A stretch of DNA of 64,000 nt from Streptomyces typhae (lineage in GTDB: Bacteria > Actinomycetota > Actinomycetes > Streptomycetales > Streptomycetaceae). A program made the position numbers and the translations under genes. The stretch is taken from positions 62,001 through 126,000 of the forward strand of contig NZ_WPNZ01000027.1 of assembly GCF_009755605.1 (NCBI RefSeq), read 5' to 3'. The notes below the pieces were generated by a model. The model did not search any database. It was not told the DNA's origin and was given only the letters and a program-made list of their open reading frames with translations. Positions within the stretch are counted from its first letter, which is position 1, and each line of letters starts with the position of its first letter. Below, in pieces: positions 33,912 to 41,538 of this stretch.

Positions 33912-34289
33912 ATGAGCAACCCCCAGCAGCTGCGTTACAGCAAGGAGCACGAGTGGCTGTCGGCCACCGAGGACGGCGTGGCGACCGTCGGCATCACGGA
34001 GCACGCGGCCAACGCGCTCGGTGACGTCGTCTTCGCCCAGCTCCCGGCGGTCGGCGACACGGTGGCCGCGGGCGAGGCCTGTGGCGAGCTGGAGTCGACC
34101 AAGTCGGTGAGCGACCTCTACGCCCCGGTGTCCGGCGAGATCGTCGCGGCCAACCAGGACGTCGTGGACGACCCCTCCCTGGTGAACTCGGCCCCCTTCG
34201 AGGGCGGCTGGCTGTTCAAGGTCCGTATCTCGGATGAGCCGGGCGACCTGCTGTCCGCCGATGAGTACACCGCCTTCACCGCCGGCTGA
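33912..34289 (+). CDS. gcvH: Glycine cleavage system H protein
   Basis: This is the lipoate carrier of the glycine cleavage complex, 125 aa. The lipoyl lysine is K64 in ELESTKSVSD. The fold-defining YSKEHEWLS at the N-terminus and VKISDEPGD-like end are present. ATG 33912 follows AGGAG with a spacer of about eleven bases; upstream in-frame codons lack homology. glyA begins 22 bases after the stop, so gcvH and glyA share one mRNA. Confidence 0.97.
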   Translation: MSNPQQLRYSKEHEWLSATEDGVATVGITEHAANALGDVVFAQLPAVGDTVAAGEACGELESTKSVSDLYAPVSGEIVAANQDVVDDPSLVNSAPFEGGWLFKVRISDEPGDLLSADEYTAFTAG

Positions 34290-34310
34290 GCCAACCGTCA
34301 AGGATCTCCC

Positions 34311-35573
34311 ATGTCGCTTCTGAACACCTCCCTTCACGAGCTCGACCCGGATGTCGCCGCCGCCGTCGACGCCGAGCTGAACCGCCAGCAGTCCACCCTC
34401 GAGATGATCGCCTCGGAGAACTTCGCTCCGGTCGCCGTCATGGAGGCGCAGGGCTCGGTCCTCACCAACAAGTACGCCGAGGGCTACCCCGGCCGCCGCT
34501 ACTACGGCGGCTGCGAGCACGTCGACGTGGTCGAGCAGATCGCGATCGACCGCGTCAAGGAGCTCTTCGGCGCCGAGCACGCCAACGTGCAGCCGCACTC
34601 CGGCGCGCAGGCCAACGCGGCCGCGATGTTCGCGCTGCTGAAGCCGGGCGACACGATCATGGGTCTGAACCTCGCGCACGGCGGGCACCTGACCCACGGC
34701 ATGAAGATCAACTTCTCCGGCAAGCTCTACAACGTGGTCGCCTACCACGTCGACGACGAGACCGGTCAGGTCGACATGGCCGAGGTCGAGCGCCTCGCCA
34801 AGGAGGCCAAGCCGAAGCTGATCGTCGCGGGCTGGTCGGCGTATCCGCGCCGGCTGGACTTCGCCGCCTTCCGCCGGGTCGCGGACGAGGTCGGCGCGTA
34901 CCTGATGGTGGACATGGCGCACTTCGCGGGCCTCGTGGCCGCGGGCCTGCACCCCTCCCCCGTCCCGCACGCGCACGTGGTCACCACCACCACGCACAAG
35001 ACCCTCGGCGGCCCCCGCGGCGGCGTGATCCTGTCCACGCAGGAGCTCGCCAAGAAGATCAACTCCGCGGTCTTCCCCGGTCAGCAGGGCGGCCCGCTGG
35101 AGCACGTGATCGCGGCCAAGGCCGTGTCCTTCAAGGTCGCCGCCTCCGACGACTTCAAGGAGCGACAGGAGCGCACCCTGGACGGCGCCCGCATCCTGGC
35201 CGAGCGCCTGGTCCAGGACGACGTCAAGGAGCACGGCGTCTCCGTCCTGTCCGGCGGCACCGACGTGCACCTGGTCCTCGTCGACCTGCGCGACAGCGAG
35301 CTCGACGGCCAGCAGGCCGAGGACCGCCTGCACGAGGTCGGCATCACGGTCAACCGCAACGCCGTCCCGAACGACCCGCGGCCCCCGATGGTCACCTCCG
35401 GCCTGCGCATCGGCACCCCGGCCCTCGCCACCCGCGGCTTCCAGGCCGAGGACTTCCGCGAGGTCGCCGACATCATCGCCGAGGCCCTCAAGCCCGGCTT
35501 CGACGCGGAGTCCCTCAAGACCCGGGTGTCCGCTCTGGCCGACAAGCACCCGCTGTACCCCGGCCTGAAGTAG
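34311..35573 (+). CDS. glyA: Serine hydroxymethyltransferase
   Basis: GlyA interconverts serine and glycine with tetrahydrofolate. The 420-aa protein has the PLP lysine K230 in TTTTHKTLGGPRGG and the conserved N-terminal ENFAPVAVMEAQGSVLTNKYA. Coupled with GcvT/H it lets cells convert two glycines to one serine. It sits in a riboswitch-controlled operon. A strong hairpin follows the stop before sdaA, so part of the transcription may end there. Length and start (ATG 34311 after AAGGATC) are standard. Confidence 0.98.
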   Translation: MSLLNTSLHELDPDVAAAVDAELNRQQSTLEMIASENFAPVAVMEAQGSVLTNKYAEGYPGRRYYGGCEHVDVVEQIAIDRVKELFGAEHANVQPHSGAQANAAAMFALLKPGDTIMGLNLAHGGHLTHGMKINFSGKLYNVVAYHVDDETGQVDMAEVERLAKEAKPKLIVAGWSAYPRRLDFAAFRRVADEVGAYLMVDMAHFAGLVAAGLHPSPVPHAHVVTTTTHKTLGGPRGGVILSTQELAKKINSAVFPGQQGGPLEHVIAAKAVSFKVAASDDFKERQERTLDGARILAERLVQDDVKEHGVSVLSGGTDVHLVLVDLRDSELDGQQAEDRLHEVGITVNRNAVPNDPRPPMVTSGLRIGTPALATRGFQAEDFREVADIIAEALKPGFDAESLKTRVSALADKHPLYPGLK

Positions 35574-35602
35574 TTTCGTACGCTTTAGTTGGTACGAACT
35601 TC

Positions 35603-35649
35603 CGGGGCACCACGCACACTGGACACAGGACAGTGCGCGCGGTGCCCCG
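35603..35649 (+). terminator. Large hairpin between glyA and sdaA
   Basis: Two 19-base arms, beginning CGGGGCACC and ending GGTGCCCCG, pair with only two mismatches around a 9-base loop. It lies 30 bases past glyA and 110 before sdaA. The following bases repeat GCACCACGTG twice, so alternative pairings are possible. It probably ends or attenuates the riboswitch-driven transcript. Confidence 0.65.
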
Positions 35650-35760
35650 CACCACGTGGCACGCACCACGTGCCCCGCACACGGAACCGCCCAGCACGCA
35701 GCACTGCCCCGCACCACCCGGCGGACAACGGCGTCTACCACCCACCATTGGAGTTCTCTC

Positions 35761-37131
35761 GTGGCCATCTCGGTCTTCGACCTGTTCTCGATCGGCATCG
35801 GCCCGTCCAGCTCCCACACGGTCGGTCCGATGCGCGCGGCGCGGATGTTCGCCCGCCGCCTCAAGAACGAGGGCCTGCTGGCCCACACCGCCTCGATACG
35901 CGCCGAGCTCTACGGCTCCCTCGGAGCCACCGGGCACGGCCACGGCACGCCCAAGGCCGTCCTGCTCGGCCTGGAGGGCGAGTCCCCCCGCACGGTCGAC
36001 GTCGAGAAGGCCGACGACCGCGTCGAGGAGATCAAGTCCTCCGGCCGCCTGAACGTCCTCGGCATGCACGACATCCCCTTCGCCTTCGACGACGACCTGG
36101 TCCTGCACCGCCGCAAGGCCCTGCCGTACCACGCCAACGGCATGACGGTCGCCGCGTACGACACCGACGGCGCGCTCGTCCTGGAGAAGACGTACTACTC
36201 GGTGGGCGGCGGCTTCGTCGTCGACGAGGACGCGGTCGCGGGCGAGGACCCGATCGTCCCCGACGACACCGTCCTGAAGTACCCCTTCCGCACCGGCGAC
36301 GAGCTGCTGCGCCTCGCCTCCGAGACCGGCCTGTCGATCTCCGCCCTGATGCTGGAGAACGAGAAGGCCTGGCGCACCGAGGAGGAGATCCGCGAGGGCC
36401 TCCTGGACATCTGGCGGGTCATGCAGGCCTGCGTGTCCCGCGGCATGTCCCGCGAGGGCATCCTGCCCGGCGGCCTGAAGGTGCGCCGCAGGGCCGCGAA
36501 CTCCGCCCGGCAGCTGCGCGCCGAGGGCGACCCCCAGGCCCGCGCCATGGAGTGGATCACCCTCTACGCGATGGCCGTGAACGAGGAGAACGCGGCGGGC
36601 GGCCGGGTCGTCACCGCGCCCACCAACGGCGCCGCCGGGATCATCCCCGCCGTCCTGCACTACTACATGAACTTCGTGCCCGGTGCCGACGAGGACGGCG
36701 TGGTCCGCTTCCTCCTCGCCGCCGGAGCCATCGGCATGCTCTTCAAGGAGAACGCCTCCATCTCCGGCGCCGAGGTCGGCTGCCAGGGCGAGGTCGGCTC
36801 CGCCTGCTCCATGGCGTCCGGCGCCCTCGCCGAGGTCCTCGGCGGCTCCCCCGAGAAGGTCGAGAACGCCGCCGAGATCGGCATGGAACACAACCTCGGC
36901 CTCACCTGCGACCCGGTCGGCGGGCTCGTGCAGATCCCCTGCATCGAGCGCAACGGCATGGCCGCGGTGAAGGCCGTGACCGCCGCGAAGATGGCCATGC
37001 GCGGCGACGGCAGCCACAAGGTGTCCCTGGACAAGGTCATCAAGACCATGAAGGAGACCGGCGCCGACATGAGCGTGAAGTACAAGGAGACGGCGCGGGG
37101 CGGGCTCGCGGTGAACATCATCGAATGCTGA
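35761..37131 (+). CDS. sdaA: L-serine dehydratase (4Fe-4S, single chain)
   Basis: This 456-aa enzyme turns serine into pyruvate and ammonia. It is the single-chain iron-sulfur form: beta domain (residues 1-160, IGIGPSSSHTVGPMRAARMF, AELYGSLGATGHGHGT) joined to the alpha domain. The cluster cysteines are near GCQGEVGSACSM and GLTCDPVGG, and the penultimate tail is VNIIEC, with the C-terminal Cys typical of the family. GTG 35761 follows TTGGAG. The gene follows gcvT-gcvH-glyA, so glycine can flow to serine and on to pyruvate. Its last 59 bases are duplicated 2.4 kb downstream, an integration signature. Confidence 0.97.
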   Translation: MAISVFDLFSIGIGPSSSHTVGPMRAARMFARRLKNEGLLAHTASIRAELYGSLGATGHGHGTPKAVLLGLEGESPRTVDVEKADDRVEEIKSSGRLNVLGMHDIPFAFDDDLVLHRRKALPYHANGMTVAAYDTDGALVLEKTYYSVGGGFVVDEDAVAGEDPIVPDDTVLKYPFRTGDELLRLASETGLSISALMLENEKAWRTEEEIREGLLDIWRVMQACVSRGMSREGILPGGLKVRRRAANSARQLRAEGDPQARAMEWITLYAMAVNEENAAGGRVVTAPTNGAAGIIPAVLHYYMNFVPGADEDGVVRFLLAAGAIGMLFKENASISGAEVGCQGEVGSACSMASGALAEVLGGSPEKVENAAEIGMEHNLGLTCDPVGGLVQIPCIERNGMAAVKAVTAAKMAMRGDGSHKVSLDKVIKTMKETGADMSVKYKETARGGLAVNIIEC

Positions 37132-37132
37132 G
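37074..37132 (+). repeat. attL-like direct repeat (sdaA 3' end)
   Basis: The last 58 bases of sdaA plus one base match 39542-39600 with a single difference (A at 37125, G at 39593), a synonymous GAA/GAG change in a Glu codon. The sequence on both sides of the pair is unrelated. This is what a tyrosine-recombinase integration at a gene 3' end leaves behind. Confidence 0.85.
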
Positions 37133-37137
37133 GTTCT

Positions 37138-37182
37138 AGGCCCTGACCAGCGCGTTTCCATCTTTCAGCGCTGTCAGGGCCT
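37138..37182 (+). terminator. Strong hairpin downstream of sdaA
   Basis: Arms of AGGCCCTGAC plus AGCGC pair with GCGCT plus GTCAGGGCCT, with one bulged base: about 15 bp around a 14-base loop. It begins 7 bases past the sdaA stop, just inside the inserted element, so the element supplies a terminator for the gene it targeted. Confidence 0.7.
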
Positions 37183-37802
37183 TCCCTGTTCACGCGGCGG
37201 AGAGTCCCTGGGGAACCCCTAAGACATCCCCCTGGAAGGGGCTTTTGACCTGCAGGTTCGCGGCACGTGATCAACGCCGGATGTGCCGATCACCCACCAG
37301 CTGATGTATCAAATCGATCCCCTTACCCCGCTCAAGGGGTGCCATTCGATACATGAACTCTGCGGAAAACCCGCGCTTGCAACAGCGGCAGACCGGCCAC
37401 TCCCCCCACATTCACGACGGCGCAGGCGCGGCAGGCCCTGCTCTCCCCTTCCTATCTGGCGCACTTGGTCACGGAGAGGGAGATAGAGGAATGCGTGGGG
37501 CCGGCATCGCGAGGGTGAACCGGCGGGCCCAGGCGGGACAGCGGCGGACCTGGTGCCCATCCAGCCTGCCCGGCCCTGGTGACGACTGATGCCGCCAGAG
37601 GCCGTTGTGCCAGGTCAAACCACATGCGTCGTACCGGACGCCGGCTGTTGCGTCTGAATATCTACGGGCCGATCTCACGCCCCACGTCACGGCGGCCGCT
37701 CGTGCGAACCGGTTCCCCCTACAGTGCGCGCGTCACGGAAGTCCACCCGTGTGGCGACGCTGTCCGCCGTATCATGACGGCACACGGGAAGGAGCACCGT
37801 CC
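37183..37802. other. Gene-poor segment of the inserted element
   Basis: About 620 bases carry no supported gene. Short frames on both strands (for example 37283-37486 forward and 37309-37560 reverse) lack domains and ribosome sites. The 3' part leads to the Uma2 start and must contain its promoter. Base composition is less GC-biased than the neighbouring gcv genes. Confidence 0.5.
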
Positions 37803-38354
37803 ATGAGTGTCGACGCGATCACGCACACCGAGTTCCCCGCGGGATACGTGGTGTTCTTCGGCGCCGACGGAAAGATCATCATGACCCCGCAGAGTGAAGA
37901 GCACTCAAGCACAATCAGGTCGATGCAGATCGACTCTCTCGCCCTCGGCCGTCATGCGAAGGTCACCTCGGACGTCTACATCGACTTCCCCGCCGACGAG
38001 AACTCCGCCCCCGACCTGGCCATTCTGCGCGAGGACGCGCGCAAGGAGGGCAAGCGCTACAGCTTCGAGGACGTCCTTTTGGTCTCGGAGGTCGTCTCCA
38101 CGTCATCGGCACGCAAGGATTACGACGACTGCACCGCGAAGTACGGCCGGTACGGCATCCCCGTCTACCTCGTCGTGGATCCCTACGCCCGGGAAGTCGT
38201 CCTGCACACCGAACCCACATCCAGCGGCTACGGCACCGCCCACACCCGCGCATACGGCACAGGCAAGCTCCCCATCCCCCTGGCCGACGGCCGCACCTTC
38301 ACCCTCGACCTCGACGAACTCCCCCTGCCGGACCCGGAGCCCGACACTCACTGA
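37803..38354 (+). CDS. Uma2 family protein (PD-(D/E)XK nuclease-like)
   Basis: This 183-aa protein is of the Uma2/DUF820 family, restriction-endonuclease-fold proteins abundant in Streptomyces. The core acidic motif is TSDVYIDFP...APDLAIL, then LLVSEVVSTSSARKDY and KYGRYGIPVYLVVDP, all family hallmarks. The N-terminus (FPAGYVVFFGADGKIIMTPQS) is shorter than in most Streptomyces members. AGGAG eight bases before ATG 37803 supports the start. It is the only intact gene inside the inserted element. Biological role is unknown; members are suspected in DNA processing or mobile element biology. Confidence 0.85.
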   Translation: MSVDAITHTEFPAGYVVFFGADGKIIMTPQSEEHSSTIRSMQIDSLALGRHAKVTSDVYIDFPADENSAPDLAILREDARKEGKRYSFEDVLLVSEVVSTSSARKDYDDCTAKYGRYGIPVYLVVDPYAREVVLHTEPTSSGYGTAHTRAYGTGKLPIPLADGRTFTLDLDELPLPDPEPDTH

Positions 38355-38469
38355 GTCTGAGAAAACACGCCCTGAAGCAGGAAATGGCCCGGCAGCCGGT
38401 TGGCCCGCGCAGGATCATCGAAACCGGACTGAAGCGCTCCAGGCATTGGGGCGCCCGGGGGTTTGGTGA

Positions 38470-38703
38470 TCACTCCCGGTGCTTCCCTGTCCTTCCGTCC
38501 TCATCAGGCCCCAGGAAGGCCCGGCGGCGGGCTGGGCGGGGCTCCGTCGGGCAGGACTCCAGTTCTGAACCCATCCCCCGGTAGAGCAGATCAAGCCCGC
38601 GTCTCGCGAGTACGAGGACGCCGCCGGCCAGGCCAGCCGCACTGACCGCGGCGAGCGCGCCGCGAAGAAAGTCCTCGACAAGCCGCCCGCCAGTGGTTGG
38701 CAT
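38470..38703 (-). CDS. Possible small membrane protein
   Basis: This 77-codon frame starts MPTTGGRLVEDFLRGALAAV and contains one hydrophobic helix (ALAAVSAAGLAGGVLVLARRG), then a charged C-terminus with a Pro/Arg-rich end. No ribosome site is obvious and no family is recognised. It overlaps nothing well supported; the forward frame on the opposite strand starts at its 5' edge. It may be a chance frame in degraded DNA. Confidence 0.3.
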   Translation of the reverse strand: MPTTGGRLVEDFLRGALAAVSAAGLAGGVLVLARRGLDLLYRGMGSELESCPTEPRPARRRAFLGPDEDGRTGKHRE

Positions 38704-39223
38704 GCCATCAGCACGCGACAGGAGCAGGCGCCTTCGCGGCCATCGTCGGCCGCACAGATCGAGGTAACTCACCCCAGGTCGACATCGGCGACGAGCATCT
38801 GGCCGACGGCCTGCTCAGTGGTCTCCAGTACCTCGCGCGCCATGCGCGTGATCGCGCGGCAGCCGGTGGCAACGTCTTTCTGCGGGCGATGGTTCAGCCG
38901 GTGGCGGCGGAGCGTCCCGCCCGGCTCGTGCACTACCGTCACCACGGCGCTTCCCCGAGCCTCTCGGGGCCCGGGTCCTGACCAGAGCCGTGCCGGCTGT
39001 CACCGTTTCCGATGTGGACGACATGGCCGCCGGTGGCCCTGAACTTGTCGCCGCCGCCCACAGGTTGGGCTCCGGTCTTGCCCAGGCGTTCGGCCGTGCC
39101 GAAATCCTGCAGTTCTCCCCAGAGGGCGAATTGCGCCGACGCTACTGGTCTCACGAATCGCGCCCCGCCCTGGAGCGATGGGCACAGCAAGGCGACGTGA
39201 AGATCACTGACGTCGAGGTGTAG
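38697..39223 (+). pseudogene. Remnant of a larger gene, split by a frameshift
   Basis: Two adjacent frames, 38697-38981 and 38990-39223, read as one degraded C-terminal region. The first ends with QYLARHARDRAAAGGNVF and RPARLVHYRHHGAS. The second begins VTVSDVDDMAAGGPELVAAA and ends RPALERWAQQGDVKITDVEV, with SPEGELRRRYWS inside. They are in different reading phases. I do not recognise the parent family with certainty; it has the feel of the C-terminus of an ATP-binding or AlbA-type regulator. No start signal is seen. Confidence 0.4.
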
Positions 39224-39304
39224 CGCAGGGAGCTGGTGCACCTCACTGAGCCCACAGAGCGAAACTCTGACCTGCGCGTTACATGCACAGCGGTTAACCT
39301 TGAA

Positions 39305-39354
39305 GCCGCCTTCGGGATTCGAACCCGACACCTACGCATTACGAGTGCGGGGCT
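39305..39354 (-). tRNA. 3' fragment of tRNA-Thr (CGT)
   Basis: Read on the minus strand, the segment has an anticodon arm with loop CTCGTAA (anticodon CGT, Thr), a short variable region, and a T arm TCGGG-TTCGAAT-CCCGA. The 3' acceptor strand AGGCGGC follows, then the discriminator base. The matching 5' acceptor strand GCCGCCT and a D arm are absent upstream. It is therefore a 3' tRNA fragment, the part that integrative elements typically carry as an attachment site. Confidence 0.75.
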
Positions 39355-39541
39355 CACCGAAGCCATCGCATGCCGCTGGAGCAGCAACTGCCCAATCCCG
39401 CAGACGTCTCCCGCCGCATGGAATACGTTGCAGTCAGCCCTCGACAAGAAGTCACCCAAGAAGTCCCTGACGCGCTTCAAGGCAAGCCTGAGCAGGCCAA
39501 AAGCGCAGGTCAATCCCATGATCAATAACCGACCACACATA

Positions 39542-39600
39542 CGTGAAGTACAAGGAGACGGCGCGGGGCGGGCTCGCGGTGAACATCATCGAGTGCTGAG
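39542..39600 (+). repeat. attR-like direct repeat (second copy of sdaA 3' end)
   Basis: The 59 bases encode the same C-terminal peptide as sdaA (VKYKETARGGLAVNIIEC) plus stop, with no gene body in front. It differs from 37074-37132 at one synonymous position. Downstream, 39601-39720 holds imperfect repeats of GGCCGTACACGCCCTCCG-like units and no gene. Confidence 0.85.
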
Positions 39601-39721
39601 CGCTTCCGCGCCGTACACACCGTCCGGGCCGTGAACACCGTCCGCGCCGTACTCCCTCCGGGCCGTACACGCCCTCCGGGCCGTCCTCCGCTGCGGCTCC
39701 GTCCTCTGCCGCGGCTCCGTC

Positions 39722-40609
39722 TCACGGATTGCGGGCGATCAGCGTCTCCACGAGGCCGGCGCGGGTGTCGGGGTAGTCCATCGGTACGATCCCGAGCCCG
39801 CGCCAGCCGCGTCCCTCCGCGCTCTCCAGGAGCGTGTGCACGCGCGGGTTGAGGTCGTCGGCGTTCCATCGGGGCGGCAGCCCGGCCGCGGTGCTCACGA
39901 AGTTGACGTACTGCTTGCCGGGGCTGCCCGCGGCCTTCCGGAAGTGCGCCTCGATCTTCGGGTACTTGGCGGTGGGCGCCGCGTTCCAGTCGTCCTGGAG
40001 GTCGAAGACACCGCTGTCGCCCCACCGGATGCCACCGGGCAGACCGCCGTTGTCGGCGATGAGCACGACTTTCCCGCGTACGTCGCCGAGGCGCGGCCAG
40101 GCCGTCCCGATGTGGAAGAGGGAGCGCCACCCGCGCCGGTCCAGGTAGTCGTCGAAGACCGCCCGGAAGGCGGCGTCGCCCACCTCCGAGTACTCCTGCT
40201 TGACCCGCATGAGCACGGTCTCCGTGGGCTGCGCGCCGAGGAAGTCCCGGCAGGCGCGCAGGACGTCGTCGAAATTGAGATTCTGGTAGAACGCGCCGTG
40301 ATGGATGGTGAACGAGCCTTCGAAGGCCCGGCACCGGATGTCCAGGAACCGTATGCCGGAGCCGAGTTGCTGCGCCAGCGTCGCGTTCTGGCACTCCACC
40401 CACCAGCCGCCGAAGCGGGCGCCGGAGTCGTGGGTACCGGGAATGGTCAGGCGTTGCAGCGGGGTGGCGGCGTCGATCCCCGCCATCCAGTTCTGCACGC
40501 CGATGACGCGGTTGGTGCGACCCGCAGCCGAGGCGGGCGGCGCGGCGAGGCCGACGGAGGCCGTCGCTGCGGCGGCGGAGGCGAGGAAGGCACGGCGGGT
40601 CAAGGGCAT
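39722..40609 (-). CDS. Secreted phosphatidylinositol-specific phospholipase C
   Basis: This 295-aa protein has a Tat-type signal (LTRRAFLASAAAATASVGLAAPPASA, cleavage near residue 29) and a PLC X domain. General acid/base histidines are likely H60 (TIPGTHDSG) and H103 or H104 (FTIHHGAFYQ). Segments RFLDIRCR and VLMRVKQEYSE match bacterial PI-PLC. It would cleave phosphatidylinositol to diacylglycerol and inositol cyclic phosphate outside the cell. ATG 40609 is the natural start for the signal. It is monocistronic and ends about 120 bases past the element's right-hand repeat. Confidence 0.92.
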   Translation of the reverse strand: MPLTRRAFLASAAAATASVGLAAPPASAAGRTNRVIGVQNWMAGIDAATPLQRLTIPGTHDSGARFGGWWVECQNATLAQQLGSGIRFLDIRCRAFEGSFTIHHGAFYQNLNFDDVLRACRDFLGAQPTETVLMRVKQEYSEVGDAAFRAVFDDYLDRRGWRSLFHIGTAWPRLGDVRGKVVLIADNGGLPGGIRWGDSGVFDLQDDWNAAPTAKYPKIEAHFRKAAGSPGKQYVNFVSTAAGLPPRWNADDLNPRVHTLLESAEGRGWRGLGIVPMDYPDTRAGLVETLIARNP

Positions 40610-40968
40610 GTGGGGGTCCCTGGGGGTGTGAGGGGAGTGCGGGGGGGCCGGGAGCGGTGCGCTACTACCGAGTACAGCGAGCGGCCCGGCAAATCAACCC
40701 CCGCGCACAACTCCCCCTCACCTCAGGCAGGTTGAGCACCCCCAGCCCCAAATGCCTCTCTCGGCCCCGCCACCGCCGTTTGACCCGGCCCCCACCACCC
40801 GAATGGCCCCCGAATCCCCGCTCCCAACAGCCTGGACGCCAGTACGAGGGTGGAACCACACCCTCCCGGGGCATCAACACGTCAACCTTTCACCGTTCAC
40901 CCACCGCGCGCCGACTCCGGCCACCCCCACCGCGGCGCCCGGTCACTCCCCCCACCTCTGGAGGCTCC
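40610..40968. other. Intergenic, no gene seen
   Basis: 359 bases lie between divergent genes for PI-PLC and the GH25 lysozyme. It is pyrimidine-rich on the plus strand (CCACC runs) with no supported gene or RNA. Promoters for both flanking genes must lie here. Confidence 0.5.
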
Positions 40969-41523
40969 ATGCTGCGTGGCATCGACGTCAGCTCCTACCA
41001 GTCGACGTTCGACACCGACGGGCAGTCCTTCGTCTTCATAAAGGCCACGGAGGGCCGCTCCTACATCAACCCCCGCCTGACCGCCCAGACCAAGATCGCC
41101 CGCGACGGCGGCTGCGTCGTCGGCTACTACCACTTCCTGTGGCCCGGCAACATCACCGCCCAGGCCGAGTACTTCGTCGCCAAGGCCCCGGAGAAGAAGG
41201 GCGACCTCCTGGCCGTCGACTGGGAGTGGACGGGGGACCACACGGCGGCGAGCAACAGCGAGAAGGACCGCTTCATCCGGGAGGTGAAGCGGCTGCGACC
41301 GAAGCACCGCGTGCTCTTGTACACGAACCGCGACTTCTGGCTGAACAGAGACACGACTTCCTACGCGGGCGACGGTCTCTGGATCGCCGACTACGTGACG
41401 TCGGGCAAGCCCCGTATCAAGGCGAAGTGGCGCATCCACCAGTACACGTCGACACCGCTGGACAAGAACGTGGCGGATTTCGCGAGCAAGGACGCGCTGC
41501 GGGGCTGGGCCACGATCGACTGA
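40969..41523 (+). CDS. GH25 lysozyme domain protein without signal peptide
   Basis: This 184-aa protein is almost only a glycosyl hydrolase family 25 domain. GIDVSSYQ (D6) opens it and the catalytic DxE is D84-W-E86 in AVDWEWTGD. The closing WRIHQYTST is typical. It would cut the MurNAc-GlcNAc bond of peptidoglycan. GGAGG five bases before ATG 40969 fixes the start, and no signal peptide precedes the domain. Such leaderless forms are common among phage endolysins. Its neighbour is an endonuclease VII-like gene, another phage-linked family. A free-standing host autolysin exported by another route cannot be excluded. Confidence 0.88.
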   Translation: MLRGIDVSSYQSTFDTDGQSFVFIKATEGRSYINPRLTAQTKIARDGGCVVGYYHFLWPGNITAQAEYFVAKAPEKKGDLLAVDWEWTGDHTAASNSEKDRFIREVKRLRPKHRVLLYTNRDFWLNRDTTSYAGDGLWIADYVTSGKPRIKAKWRIHQYTSTPLDKNVADFASKDALRGWATID

Positions 41524-41538
41524 CACCTTCCGCCGGCT

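Larger units (their letters stand above)
37133..39541. mobile_element. Small integrated element or remnant at the sdaA 3' end
   Basis: This is a 2.4-kb insert between two 59-base copies of the sdaA 3' end. Inside are a terminator hairpin, a Uma2 gene, a doubtful small membrane protein frame, fragments of a larger decayed gene, and the 3' half of a tRNA-Thr. No integrase, excisionase or replication gene could be recognised on either strand. It is therefore best read as the residue of an integrative element (possibly AICE-like), or a cargo island mobilised by one elsewhere. Gene density is low, unlike the flanks. Confidence 0.7.

Noticed and set aside
37283..37560. Integrase fragment inside the sdaA element
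   Set aside because: Neither strand shows the Arg-His-Arg-Tyr motifs of tyrosine recombinases or a serine recombinase core.
39305..39380. Functional tRNA-Thr gene
   Set aside because: No 5' acceptor strand or D arm could be found next to the anticodon arm.
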